DNA from: Gemmatimonadaceae bacterium
GTDB lineage: Bacteria; Gemmatimonadota; Gemmatimonadetes; Gemmatimonadales; Gemmatimonadaceae
Length of the DNA: 37,990 bases
Reading direction: 5' to 3'
Assembly: GCA_025927495.1 (NCBI GenBank)
Contig: JAICLH010000007.1
Location: forward strand, 1-37,990
Shown here: positions 17,125 through 25,222 of the stretch, piece by piece
Position numbering within the stretch: position 1 is the first letter of the stretch
Layout: the number at the start of each line of letters is the position of its first letter
The notes under the pieces: generated by a model
The model's input: only the letters and a program-made list of their open reading frames with translations
Told to the model about the DNA's origin: nothing
Databases searched by the model: none
Program-made: the position numbers and the translations under genes

Positions 17125-17895
17125 ATGTCCGACTCCCCGGCCAAAGGCCGCATCGTCTGGCACGATCTCATGACCCCCGACGTGCAATCCGCGGTCTCGT
17201 TCTATAAGGAGGCTGTCGGGTGGGGAACCGAGCCGTTCTCGATCGGCAGCGGACCGCCATATACCATGTGGACAGCCTCGGGCACGCCGTTGGGCGGTGT
17301 GATGAACATGACGCCGGCCGCGGCCGACATGCCGCCGCACTGGCTCGCATACGTGAACGTGCCCGACGTCGACGAGACGGCTGAACAGGCCGTCGCCCTG
17401 GGCGGCTCGATCCACAAAGAGCCCACCGACATCCCCGGCGTCGGCCGGTTCGCCGTCATTGCCGACCCACAGGGCGCGACGATCTGCGTCTACACACCGA
17501 AGCAAACCGACACGGCCGCCGATGCGCCGCCCAAGCTGGGCGAGTTCTCGTGGCACGAGCTGAGCACCACCGACGTCGCCGCGGCGCTCGACTTCTACTC
17601 CAAGCTGTTCGGCTGGACCGCCGGCCCCGCGCACGACATGGGTCCGCTCGGCACCTACCAGATCTTCGAGCGCAACGGCGTTCAGTTAGGCGGTATCTTC
17701 GTGTCGCCGCCCGACGACAGGGTCCCGCCTAACTGGCTTGCCTACGTGCGCGTCGACAGCGCCGACCGCGCGGCCGATCGCGTCACCAAGGCCGGCGGGA
17801 AAGTGTTGAACGGGCCGATGGATGTGCCCGGCGGCAGCCGCATCGCGCAGTGCATGGATCCGCAGGGCGGCATGTTCGCCGTCCACTCGATGTAG
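17125..17895 (+). CDS. Two-domain VOC (glyoxalase/bleomycin-resistance) family protein
   Basis: The 256-residue cytoplasmic protein has two vicinal-oxygen-chelate repeats. The first, residues about 8-125, shows IVWHDLMTPDVQSAVSFYKEAVGW and FAVIADPQGATICVY. The second, residues about 135-256, shows FSWHELSTTDVAAALDFYSKLFGW and IAQCMDPQGGMFAVHS. This layout resembles CFP30B-type proteins and other predicted glyoxalase or dioxygenase-fold proteins; the substrate is unknown and the family is broad. TGGAGG before ATG 17125 is a good ribosome binding site. It appears to be a single-gene unit: the palindrome and inverted-repeat element follow its stop. Confidence 0.9.
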   Translation: MSDSPAKGRIVWHDLMTPDVQSAVSFYKEAVGWGTEPFSIGSGPPYTMWTASGTPLGGVMNMTPAAADMPPHWLAYVNVPDVDETAEQAVALGGSIHKEPTDIPGVGRFAVIADPQGATICVYTPKQTDTAADAPPKLGEFSWHELSTTDVAAALDFYSKLFGWTAGPAHDMGPLGTYQIFERNGVQLGGIFVSPPDDRVPPNWLAYVRVDSADRAADRVTKAGGKVLNGPMDVPGGSRIAQCMDPQGGMFAVHSM

Positions 17896-17950
17896 ATCGT
17901 GGTCGAGCCGGCCGCCGTCGCGAAGTGCCTTTTGGAGGACATCATGGAAA

Positions 17951-17973
17951 AGCTGCCTACTTTGTAGGCAGCT
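17951..17973. promoter_or_regulatory. Palindrome CCTAC-TTT-GTAGG, copy 2
   Basis: Perfect 23-nt inverted repeat with arms AGCTGCCTAC and GTAGGCAGCT around TTT. It is the same core as copies 1 and 3, read from the other strand. It lies 55 bp after the VOC stop and abuts the left end of the inverted-repeat element at 17972. No T tract follows. Confidence 0.65.
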
Positions 17974-18298
17974 AGTGGGGCGCGTCTGAGGTTCGGATAG
18001 CAGTCAAGGGAATGGGGAAGCGCTCGCGACGCTCGCTTGGGGAAGCGCGAACGCTGAGGGAAGCGGCGGCGACGCCGCCTGAGGGGGTGGAAGGACATCA
18101 GGTGTCCCTGGGTGGAGAGTCTCGAATCGCCGAGGCTCGCGCGCATGGCACTCACGTTGTGCAGACCATTGATGTTGTTCCGCCCCTCAGGCGGCGTCGC
18201 CGCCGCTTCCCCCAGCGCAGCGCTTCCCCAAGCGAGCGACAGCGAGCGCTTTCCCATTCCCCATAACCGCTATCAGAATCTCTGACGCAGCTCACTAG
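17972..18298. repeat. Inverted-repeat element with about 120-bp arms
   Basis: The left arm starts CTAGTGGGGCGCGTCTGAGG and the right arm, read on the - strand from 18298, starts CTAGTGAGCTGCGTCAGAG. Both continue through TTGGGGAAGCGC and GGCGGCGACGCCGCCTGAGG, so the arms match for about 120 bp at roughly 80 percent by eye. A loop of about 90 bp contains a small hairpin (GGACA, TGTCC). Each arm also contains its own GGCGGCG/CGCCGCC hairpin. The ORFs called on both strands here (both beginning MGKRS) are by-products of the symmetry. It resembles a MITE or REP-type non-autonomous element; its termini match the element near 33.5 kb. Confidence 0.8.
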
Positions 18299-18455
18299 TA
18301 TCTGATGCCTTCCAAGAATCACATCGCTCCGGTCGATCGCGCGCAGTGGCCGACTCTCGGCGCAACCCGTACTTTCTTGACGGGCGCCGGGTGCCGGCCA
18401 CCCTCGCGTTCAAACCCCAGCCCAAGACATACCGCGCCCCGCGCGCACCATCCCC

Positions 18456-21400
18456 ATGCACATGTCACGTCCGCTCGTCGTGCGTTCCGCTCTCTGTCTC
18501 GCAGCCATCGTCGCCTTTGCTGCGCCGCCACTCGCAGCGCAAGCCAAGCAGAAGGGTGACACCAGCACCGTCCCCGCGAAGCAGCCGTCCAAGGGGAAGG
18601 CTCCTGCCAAACCGGCCTCCGACTCGTCTGCGGACACCACCGCCGCCGCGAGCATCGACTCGCTCGCGTGGCTCGGCATCCGCAACCTCGGCCCGACGGT
18701 GGCCGGCGGACGCGTCGCCGCGGTCGCGGGCGTGCCCGGCGATCCGAACGTGTACTACGTCGGTCCCGGTGGCGGCGGCGTGTTCAAGACCACGGACAGC
18801 GGCATCTCGTGGAAGGCGGTGTTCGAGAAGCAACCCGAGGCGTCGATCGGCGCCATCGCACTCGCGCCCAACAATCCGAACATCGTGTGGGTGGGCACGG
18901 GTGAGGCCAACATCCGCAACGACGTGATCAACGGACACGGCGTCTATCTCTCGACCGACGCCGGACAGAGCTGGCACTTCATGGGCCTTCGCGACGCGGG
19001 ACAGATCTCGCGCATCGTCATCGACCCCGCCAACAGCGACCGCGTATTCGTCGCGGCGGTGGGCAACGCGTGGAAGCCTAACGGAGAACGCGGCGTCTTC
19101 CGCACCACCGACGGCGGCCGCAGCTGGAAGAAGGTGCTGTTCGTGAACGATACCACCGGTGCCGGCGACCTGGTGATGGAGCCCGGCAACCCGAGCGTGC
19201 TGTTGGCCGGCACGTGGCAGGTGCGGCGCTTCCCGTGGAAGCTCGACAACGGCGGGAAGGGCAGCGGCATCTGGCGCTCCACCGACGGCGGCGACACCTG
19301 GACGCGCCTGCACGAGGGGCTGCCCGACGGGCCGTACGGCCGCATTGCGTTAGGCACATCGAAATCCGACCCGACGCACGTGTACGCGATCGTCGAGGCG
19401 AAGTCCGGCCTGCTGTGGGAGACGCACGACCTGGGCGACCACTGGTCGAGCGTCAGCGGCAACCATGCGCTCGACGTGCGCCCGTTCTACTTCTCGCGCA
19501 TCGACGTCTCGCCCACCGACGACCGCCGCGTGTACTTCTCGTCGTTCCAGCTCATGGAAAGCCGCGACGGCGGCCACACGGCGCACGAGATCGACGGCAA
19601 CACGGTGCACCCGGACCACCACGCGCTGTGGATCGATCCGACGAACCCGGCCCGCATGATCCAGGGTAACGACGGCGGCGTCTACGTCAGTCACGACGCC
19701 GGAGCCAGCTGGCGGTACCTCAACAACATTCCGATCGGACAGTTCTACATGGTGGCCGCCGATTCTCGGCAGCCGTTCCGTTTGTGCGGCGGCCTGCAGG
19801 ACAACAACGCGTGGTGCGGTCCATCCAACAATCAGGTCGAAGGCGACGGCAGCGGCGCCGAGTGGTACGCGGTGACCGGCGGCGACGGCGAATACGCGGT
19901 ACCGGCGCCGAGCGACTCGAACATCATTTACGTGGATTCGCAGAACGGGTTCGTCACGCGGCTCGATCTCAAGACGGGCGTGTCGCGCCTCATCCGTCCG
20001 TACATCCCGGGCGTCGAGCAGACGGCGCCGGCCAACCTCAAATACCGCTTCAACTGGACGTCGCCCATCGCAGTCTCGGCGTCTAACGCAAACGAGGTGT
20101 TCCTGGGCGGCAACGTGCTGTTCAAGAGCACCGACGGCGGCGCGCACTGGACGGTGATCAGCCCCGACGTCACGCGCAACGAGAAGAGCAAGCAGGTCAC
20201 GAGCGGCGGCGACGTCGAGTACGACATTTCCGGCGCCGAGACCTACAACACGATCCTGACGATCACCATCGCGCCTACCGACAGCAACGTGATCTGGTTA
20301 GGCACCGACGACGGCAACGTCCAGGTGACCAGGGACGGCGGAAAGACATGGACCAACGTGCGGCCCAAGGCAAAAGGGCTGCCCGACGAGGGCCGAGTGT
20401 ACCAGGTTGGCGTGTCGCCGTTCGATGCCGGCACCGCGTACATCACGCTCGACGACCACGAGTTTGGCGACGACTCACCATACGTGTTCAAGACGACGAA
20501 CTACGGCGGCAGCTGGGCCGCCATCTCGCGCGGCCTGCCGGCGTACGCGGCCCACGTGGTGCGCGAGGATCCGGCGCAGAAGGGCTTTCTTCTGTTAGGC
20601 ACCGACAACGGCCTCTGGTATTCGCGCGACGCGGGCGAGACGTGGAAGTCGCTGGCCAGCGCGTTTCCGACCGCGCCGGTGTTCGACATCCTGTTCGTGA
20701 AGAACACGCGCTCGGTCGCCATCGCCACGCACGGGCGCGGGCTGTTCGTGCTCGACGACATCGCGCCGCTCCAGGCGCTCACGCCGCAGATTGCGTCGTC
20801 GGCGTTTCACGTGTTCGACGTAGAGCCCGCCACGCTCTGGCACTCCAACGAATACGGCGGCCCATCTGCCTCGGCCTACCACGCGCCGAGCACGCCGCGC
20901 GCGGCGGTGATCCGCTACTGGCTCGCCAGGAAGCTCGAGGCGACGGCGGCGCAGAAGGCGCGGCACGAAGGCGCGGTTCGCATCGCGATCCTCGATGCGC
21001 AGAACGACACGGTGTACACCGGCAACGGCGGCGCCAAGGCCGGGATGAACACGTTCGAATGGCGGCTCGGCTACAAAGGCCCAACCAAGTTAGCCATCGC
21101 GCCGGCGCCGCCGCCGGGCGCCGGCGACGATGGTTTCCCCGGCCCCGATGTGCTGCCGGGCACGTATACGGCGCTCATCACGGCGAACGGTCAGACCGAG
21201 CGCCGCGCGATCGAGGTGCGGTCCGATCCGCACCTCGCCTACGATGCCGCCGCGGCGCGCGATCAGTTGACGAGCGCGCTGGCGCTGCGCGACGACGTCT
21301 CGTCGGCCAACGCGATCCTGAACGGGTTGCACAGCTTGCGGCGCCAGTTGGCGGACGTCGATTCGACCGCCACGGCGCTTGCGCCTAACGGAGTGGTCGC

Positions 21401-21728
21401 GGACACGACGGTGCTCCACGCCGCGCACACGCTCGACGACAAGGCGAAGGCGCTCATGGATACGATGTACAACTCGCAGCTCCAGCGCGAAGCGCCGGAG
21501 GACGACATCCATTATTTGCAGGGCTTCTACGACCAACTGGTGGGCGTCGGCTTCGGTGTGCAGTTCGTCTACGACCAGTCGCCGAGCGATCCGGTGAAGG
21601 AGGAGCTGGCGACGGTGAAGAAGGACCTGTCGGGGTACCAGGCGAAGTACGATGCGCTGGTGAAGACCGATGTGGCGGCGTTCAACGCGGTGGCGCAGAA
21701 GGCGGGGGTGCCGGGCGTGAAGCTATAG
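18456..21728 (+). CDS. Large exported BNR/Asp-box (sortilin/VPS10-like) beta-propeller protein
   Basis: The 1090-residue secreted protein has a signal peptide ending near PPLAAQA. A low-complexity linker (residues about 28-65) precedes repeated Asp-box motifs of BNR/sortilin-type beta-propellers: STDAGQSW, TTDGGRSW, STDGGDTW, SHDAGASW, STDGGAHW, TRDGGKTW and SRDAGETW. After about residue 770 there is a beta domain with NTFEWRLGYKGP and PGTYTALI, then a helical C-terminal region. This layout is common in exported proteins annotated as glycosyl hydrolase or VPS10-domain proteins, but no catalytic activity can be assigned. The start ATG lacks a clear ribosome binding site; ATG 18462 is an alternative. 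Confidence 0.88.
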   Translation: MHMSRPLVVRSALCLAAIVAFAAPPLAAQAKQKGDTSTVPAKQPSKGKAPAKPASDSSADTTAAASIDSLAWLGIRNLGPTVAGGRVAAVAGVPGDPNVYYVGPGGGGVFKTTDSGISWKAVFEKQPEASIGAIALAPNNPNIVWVGTGEANIRNDVINGHGVYLSTDAGQSWHFMGLRDAGQISRIVIDPANSDRVFVAAVGNAWKPNGERGVFRTTDGGRSWKKVLFVNDTTGAGDLVMEPGNPSVLLAGTWQVRRFPWKLDNGGKGSGIWRSTDGGDTWTRLHEGLPDGPYGRIALGTSKSDPTHVYAIVEAKSGLLWETHDLGDHWSSVSGNHALDVRPFYFSRIDVSPTDDRRVYFSSFQLMESRDGGHTAHEIDGNTVHPDHHALWIDPTNPARMIQGNDGGVYVSHDAGASWRYLNNIPIGQFYMVAADSRQPFRLCGGLQDNNAWCGPSNNQVEGDGSGAEWYAVTGGDGEYAVPAPSDSNIIYVDSQNGFVTRLDLKTGVSRLIRPYIPGVEQTAPANLKYRFNWTSPIAVSASNANEVFLGGNVLFKSTDGGAHWTVISPDVTRNEKSKQVTSGGDVEYDISGAETYNTILTITIAPTDSNVIWLGTDDGNVQVTRDGGKTWTNVRPKAKGLPDEGRVYQVGVSPFDAGTAYITLDDHEFGDDSPYVFKTTNYGGSWAAISRGLPAYAAHVVREDPAQKGFLLLGTDNGLWYSRDAGETWKSLASAFPTAPVFDILFVKNTRSVAIATHGRGLFVLDDIAPLQALTPQIASSAFHVFDVEPATLWHSNEYGGPSASAYHAPSTPRAAVIRYWLARKLEATAAQKARHEGAVRIAILDAQNDTVYTGNGGAKAGMNTFEWRLGYKGPTKLAIAPAPPPGAGDDGFPGPDVLPGTYTALITANGQTERRAIEVRSDPHLAYDAAAARDQLTSALALRDDVSSANAILNGLHSLRRQLADVDSTATALAPNGVVADTTVLHAAHTLDDKAKALMDTMYNSQLQREAPEDDIHYLQGFYDQLVGVGFGVQFVYDQSPSDPVKEELATVKKDLSGYQAKYDALVKTDVAAFNAVAQKAGVPGVKL

Positions 21729-21770
21729 TATAGTAGGGAAACAGATGGACGCCTTCTCGCTTTAAGACAC

Positions 21771-21780
21771 AAAGTACTTG
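21771..21780. promoter_or_regulatory. AAGTACTT palindrome just before a regulator operon
   Basis: AAAGTACTTG lies 4 bp before ATG 21785 and contains the perfect 8-bp palindrome AAGTACTT. It sits where a ribosome binding site would be. TATAGTATAGT at about 21725 is a plausible -10 region. It may be an operator for the winged-helix protein encoded in the same unit; this is an inference. Confidence 0.35.
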
Positions 21781-21784
21781 ACAG

Positions 21785-22390
21785 ATGAGCGACTCTCCCT
21801 ACATTCCGGATATACCGCTGGCCCTCCACGATCGCGCGATCGATGACCTCCGGTTTATCCGCGAGACGATGGAAAGCGCATCATCGTTCACCGCCGTGTC
21901 GGGGTGGGGCGAGGTCGCGATCGGCGTGACGGCGGTCGCGGCCGGGCTCGCGGCGCAGGGGCCGCCGAGTGCCGGCAGATGGTTAGGCATCTGGATCGGC
22001 GAGGCCGGACTCTCGATCGTGATCGGCCTCGCGGCCTCGGCGTGGAAGGCGCGGGTCGCCAAACTGCCGGTCGTCTCGCCGCCGCTGCGCAAGTTCGTGT
22101 TCGGGTTCGCGCCGCCGATCGTGGCCGGCGCGGTCATCACGGCGGTGGCGTCGCGGTTAGGCCTCATGGATGCGCTGCCGGGGCTGTGGTTGTTGCTCTA
22201 TGGCGCGGGTGTGATGACGGGGGGGACGTTCTCGGTGCGCGCCGTGCCGGTGATGGGGGCGTGTTTCATGCTGCTGGGCGGTCTCGCGTTGTTCCTGCCC
22301 GTGGCGTGGAGCGCGTGGCTGCTCATCGCCGGGTTCGGCGCGCTGCACATGGTGTTCGGCGTGATCATCGCCAGGAGGTACGGTGGCTGA
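21785..22390 (+). CDS. Multi-pass membrane protein, unknown function
   Basis: 201 residues with an N-terminal cytoplasmic segment ([33 protein letters not shown]) followed by about five or six hydrophobic segments. The N-terminal block is characteristic of small membrane proteins that often sit next to a winged-helix regulator, and such a gene follows here. No enzymatic motif is visible. The ATG has no clear Shine-Dalgarno; the AAGTACTT palindrome occupies that position. A role as a sensor or partner of the downstream regulator is possible but unproven. Confidence 0.8.
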   Translation: MSDSPYIPDIPLALHDRAIDDLRFIRETMESASSFTAVSGWGEVAIGVTAVAAGLAAQGPPSAGRWLGIWIGEAGLSIVIGLAASAWKARVAKLPVVSPPLRKFVFGFAPPIVAGAVITAVASRLGLMDALPGLWLLLYGAGVMTGGTFSVRAVPVMGACFMLLGGLALFLPVAWSAWLLIAGFGALHMVFGVIIARRYGG

Positions 22391-22460
22391 CTCCAATACG
22401 GCTCGGCGCCGCCGGTCGGCGCCCGGGGCCGCCGCCCCGCGCGGCCGCGCGTGAGGCGCC

Positions 22461-22799
22461 GTGCGTGCGCCCGCCCCGCCCGCGGCGTCGGAGGAATCGC
22501 GCGTGCTCGACTCGCTCATCCATCACCGGATGCGGTTGGGCATCGTGAGCGCGCTGGCGGCCGAAGAGTCGCTCACGTTCAACGAGCTCAAGGCGCTGCT
22601 CCGCACGACGGACGGCAACCTGAGCGTGCACGCGCGCAAGCTCGAGGACGCGGCGTACGTCACGGTCACCAAGCGGTTCGAGGATCGGCGGCCGCGCACG
22701 GAATACCGCCTCACGGCGGCGGGACGCAAGGCCTTGCAGCGGTATCTGGACCACATGGAAGCGCTCATCCGAGCGACGCGGGACACGTTGCAGCGCTGA
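22461..22799 (+). CDS. Small winged-helix transcriptional regulator
   Basis: The 112-residue DNA-binding protein is close to a single winged-helix domain of the MarR/ArsR-like HTH_34 type. The recognition region is [30 protein letters not shown] and the wing is ITKR-like ([25 protein letters not shown]). The GTG start at 22461 is used; the 70 bp between it and the upstream membrane gene read as Arg/Ala-rich sequence in every frame. It is probably co-transcribed with that membrane protein and may repress the unit through the palindrome at 21771. The run of eight T just after the stop could be part of a weak terminator. Confidence 0.85.
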   Translation: MRAPAPPAASEESRVLDSLIHHRMRLGIVSALAAEESLTFNELKALLRTTDGNLSVHARKLEDAAYVTVTKRFEDRRPRTEYRLTAAGRKALQRYLDHMEALIRATRDTLQR

Positions 22800-22821
22800 A
22801 TTTTTTTTCTCCATTCACTTT

Positions 22822-23583
22822 ATGAGACCAAGCACTTTGATCACGCCGATCCCACCCGGCCTCCACGTCGGCATCATCATGGACGGCAACGGGAGATGGG
22901 CCGTCGCCCGCGGACTCCCGCGCCCCGCCGGTCATCGCAGGGGCGCCGAGACCGTCCGCGCCATCGTCGAGGCCGCGCCGGATTTGGGCGTCCGCACGCT
23001 CACGCTCTACGCGTTCAGCTCCGACAACTGGCGGCGCCCCGAACGCGAGGTGGCCGCGCTCATGCGCCTCTTTCGCGCGTATCTCCGCGGCGAAACGCGG
23101 CGGCTCATGCGGAACGGCGTCAAGCTCTCGGTGATCGGGCGCCGCGATCGCTTGGAGTTGCCGGTCACGGCCGCGATCGAGGCCGCCGAAGCCGCGACCG
23201 CGGGCGGCACCACGCTGCACCTGCGCCTCGCCATCGACTACTCGTCGCGCGACGCGCTGGCCCGCGCGGCGACCGCGGTCTCGCGCGACGGTGGCGTCGC
23301 CGTGACGACCGACTCGTTGGGCGTCGCGTTAGGCGCAGCCTACGGCGGCGGCGCCGCCGCGCCCGACGTGGATCTGCTCATCCGCACCGGTGGCGAGCGC
23401 CGGCTGAGCGACTTCCTGCTCTGGGAATGCGCCTACGCCGAGCTCTGGTTCAGCGACGTCATGTGGCCCGCGTTCACCGCGCAAGACTTGGGCGCAGCGG
23501 TCTCCGATTTTCACAGCCGCGAGCGCCGCTTCGGCGGCCTGGTGGCGCAACCCGTTCAGGCGCCCGCGGCGCGGGCGGTGTGA
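22822..23583 (+). CDS. uppS: Cis-prenyltransferase (isoprenyl transferase, UppS family)
   Basis: Condenses isopentenyl diphosphate onto an allylic primer to make a polyprenyl diphosphate, in most bacteria the undecaprenyl carrier for peptidoglycan. The hallmark [13 protein letters not shown], with the metal-binding aspartate, is near residue 15. [11 protein letters not shown] is near 62, and [23 protein letters not shown] is near 190. The 253-residue length is normal. It is not beside frr, cdsA or dxr, the usual neighbours, so it may be an additional paralogue; nothing in the window settles this. Its stop overlaps a possible GTG start of the next gene. Confidence 0.93.
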   Translation: MRPSTLITPIPPGLHVGIIMDGNGRWAVARGLPRPAGHRRGAETVRAIVEAAPDLGVRTLTLYAFSSDNWRRPEREVAALMRLFRAYLRGETRRLMRNGVKLSVIGRRDRLELPVTAAIEAAEAATAGGTTLHLRLAIDYSSRDALARAATAVSRDGGVAVTTDSLGVALGAAYGGGAAAPDVDLLIRTGGERRLSDFLLWECAYAELWFSDVMWPAFTAQDLGAAVSDFHSRERRFGGLVAQPVQAPAARAV

Positions 23584-23585
23584 CC

Positions 23586-25127
23586 ATGATGACTCAAACT
23601 TCGACGGCGCCGTCCGCTCCGACCTTGGCCGCGTCCGGTCCGGCGTCCCCGACCGAGCCGCAATCGATGGCTGCGATCGCGCGCAACGCCGCGGTGGTCT
23701 GGCCGCCTGCGCTGGCCGTCGGAGCGTTAGGAGCATGGATATGCTTCGATGCCGGCCCGGCGCTCAACTGGGGCATCTGGACCGCCGCTGCATCGTTAGG
23801 CATTGTGTGGACGGTCCGCCGGTCGCAGGGCCGTGTCGGCCTGCCCCTCGCCGTGCTGCTCGCCGCCGCGTGTGCGCTGGCCGCGTGTGCCGCCATTACG
23901 GCCGATGCCAACTTCTTCCCGATCATTCTCCTGGGCGTCACGGTGATGCTGGCGCTGTCGATGGCGCTCGCCGAGGGCGTGCCCGTCGAGTCGATCGGCG
24001 CCGTGTCGTTGGTGCTGACGCCGGTGGTCGGATTCTTCCGGACCATCCGCGAGACCGCGCGCCGCGTGGGCGAGCTCGCCAGTCTACCGCGCGCGGGACG
24101 CGGTGTGCCGCCCGCGTTGCGCGGCGCGGTCCTGGCGCTTCCCGTGGTGTGCGGGCTCGCGCTGCTCCTCTCGGCGGCGGACCCGGTGCTCGCTCGTTTG
24201 CGGGATGATGTCTTTGCGTTGGGCAAGGACGTCCTCTTCGTGCCGCGCATCATCTTTTTCCTCATGCTGACCGTGCTCACGCTCGGCGCGTACGGCATTG
24301 CGCTCCGCCGCAGCCCCGAAGCGCAGACGCAGGACGCGGCGACGCGCCTCACGGTAGGCGACACCGAGCGCTTCGTGGTGCTCGTATCCGTGAGCGGGCT
24401 CTTCGCGCTCTTCTTGGGGCTGCAGGTATCGTACTTGTTCGGCAACGTGCCGGCGGTTGCCGGCAGCGGTGTGACGTACGCCGAGTATGCGCGGCGCGGA
24501 TTCGGCGAGCTCACGGTGGCGGCAACGGTCGCCACGATGCTCGTGGTCTGGCTCGACCAACACGCCGAGAGAGGGGAGGGCGAAGCGCGCGCGCGCTTCG
24601 CGGCGCTGGCGCTGATCTTCCTCGTGCAGCTGCTGCTCGATTCGGCGTATCGCCGCGTGTCGCTTTACGAATCGGCGTATGGGTACACCGCCGCGCGCCT
24701 GTACGCGCGCGTGTACATGATCGGCGTCTCACTCGCGCTCGTCGCACTGGGGATCGAGATCTGGGCTCACGTGGATGTGCGGCGCCTTGTCCGTCGCGTG
24801 TCGCTCCTCGGCGTCGCATCGGTGGTTGCGCTCTCGTGCTGGAACCACGAGGCGTGGATCGCGGGCCGGAACATCGATCGCTTCGCGTCGACCGGGCGTC
24901 TCGATGAGTCGTATCTGGTGAACGGACTGTCGGCCAATGCGGTCCCGGCGATCGTGCGCGCACTCCCGAGTTTGCCGCAACCGACCGCTCGTCGCGTGAG
25001 CGCGCTTCTGGTCGAGCGGTACAGTAAGCGCCGCGCGCTTGGCGGTTTCCGGTGGTATGAGTGGAATCTTCGGGCGCAGCAGGCGCGGCGCGCGTTGGCG
25101 GCGAGCGGTCTGGCGCTTCGGCGGTGA
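23586..25127 (+). CDS. DUF4173/DUF4153-like multi-pass membrane protein
   Basis: Integral membrane protein of about 513 residues. The ATG at 23586 (MMTQTSTAPS) is chosen because the ORF upstream of it is a shadow of uppS. After a polar N-terminus there are about ten or more hydrophobic segments. The central loop RTIRETARRVG and the segment LSAADPVLARLRDDVF are typical of the DUF4173 group, as is YARRGFGELTVAATVATMLVVWLD. The C-terminal soluble part (ESYLVNGLSANAVPAIVRALPSL, GGFRWYEWNLRAQQARRAL) is also in keeping. The molecular function is unknown. It is closely spaced behind uppS, so the two are likely co-transcribed. Confidence 0.85.
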   Translation: MMTQTSTAPSAPTLAASGPASPTEPQSMAAIARNAAVVWPPALAVGALGAWICFDAGPALNWGIWTAAASLGIVWTVRRSQGRVGLPLAVLLAAACALAACAAITADANFFPIILLGVTVMLALSMALAEGVPVESIGAVSLVLTPVVGFFRTIRETARRVGELASLPRAGRGVPPALRGAVLALPVVCGLALLLSAADPVLARLRDDVFALGKDVLFVPRIIFFLMLTVLTLGAYGIALRRSPEAQTQDAATRLTVGDTERFVVLVSVSGLFALFLGLQVSYLFGNVPAVAGSGVTYAEYARRGFGELTVAATVATMLVVWLDQHAERGEGEARARFAALALIFLVQLLLDSAYRRVSLYESAYGYTAARLYARVYMIGVSLALVALGIEIWAHVDVRRLVRRVSLLGVASVVALSCWNHEAWIAGRNIDRFASTGRLDESYLVNGLSANAVPAIVRALPSLPQPTARRVSALLVERYSKRRALGGFRWYEWNLRAQQARRALAASGLALRR

Positions 25128-25189
25128 CGCGCGCAAATGGTACGCGTGCGCCGAAACGGTAACGTTCGTAGTTGGGGGGCCATCACATA

Positions 25190-25216
25190 GTTTTTGCCTA
25201 CAAAGTAGGCAAAAAC
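25190..25216. promoter_or_regulatory. Palindrome CCTAC-AAA-GTAGG, copy 3, before the NTase-like gene
   Basis: Arms TTTTTGCCTAC (25191-25201) and GTAGGCAAAAA (25205-25215) surround AAA, with an extra outer G/C pair. It ends 7 bp before ATG 25223 and occupies the site of ribosome binding or the promoter. The T run precedes and the A run follows the stem, the reverse of an intrinsic terminator. It is a strong candidate operator for autoregulation. Confidence 0.7.
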
Positions 25217-25222
25217 GTCGTG

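Noticed and set aside
17742-18266. ORFs on both strands (both starting MGKRS) in the 18-kb element
   Set aside because: They mirror each other because of the inverted repeat, are Arg-rich and have no homology-like features.
22796-22812. Run of eight T after the winged-helix gene as a strong terminator
   Set aside because: Only a very short self-complementary stem (CAGCGCTG) precedes it, so it is at best weak.
22896-23585. N-terminal 230 codons of the 743-aa ORF 22896-25127
   Set aside because: This part is an Arg-rich shadow of uppS; the membrane protein begins at about 23586.
25190-25216. Palindrome before the NTase-like gene as an intrinsic terminator
   Set aside because: The T run precedes and the A run follows the stem on the + strand, and the element is symmetric, so neither strand gives a GC stem followed by T residues outside the stem.
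25172-25222. TTG start of the NTase-like ORF at 25172
   Set aside because: It would translate the palindrome as part of the protein. ATG 25223 lies just after it and gives a typical helix-turn-helix N-terminus.
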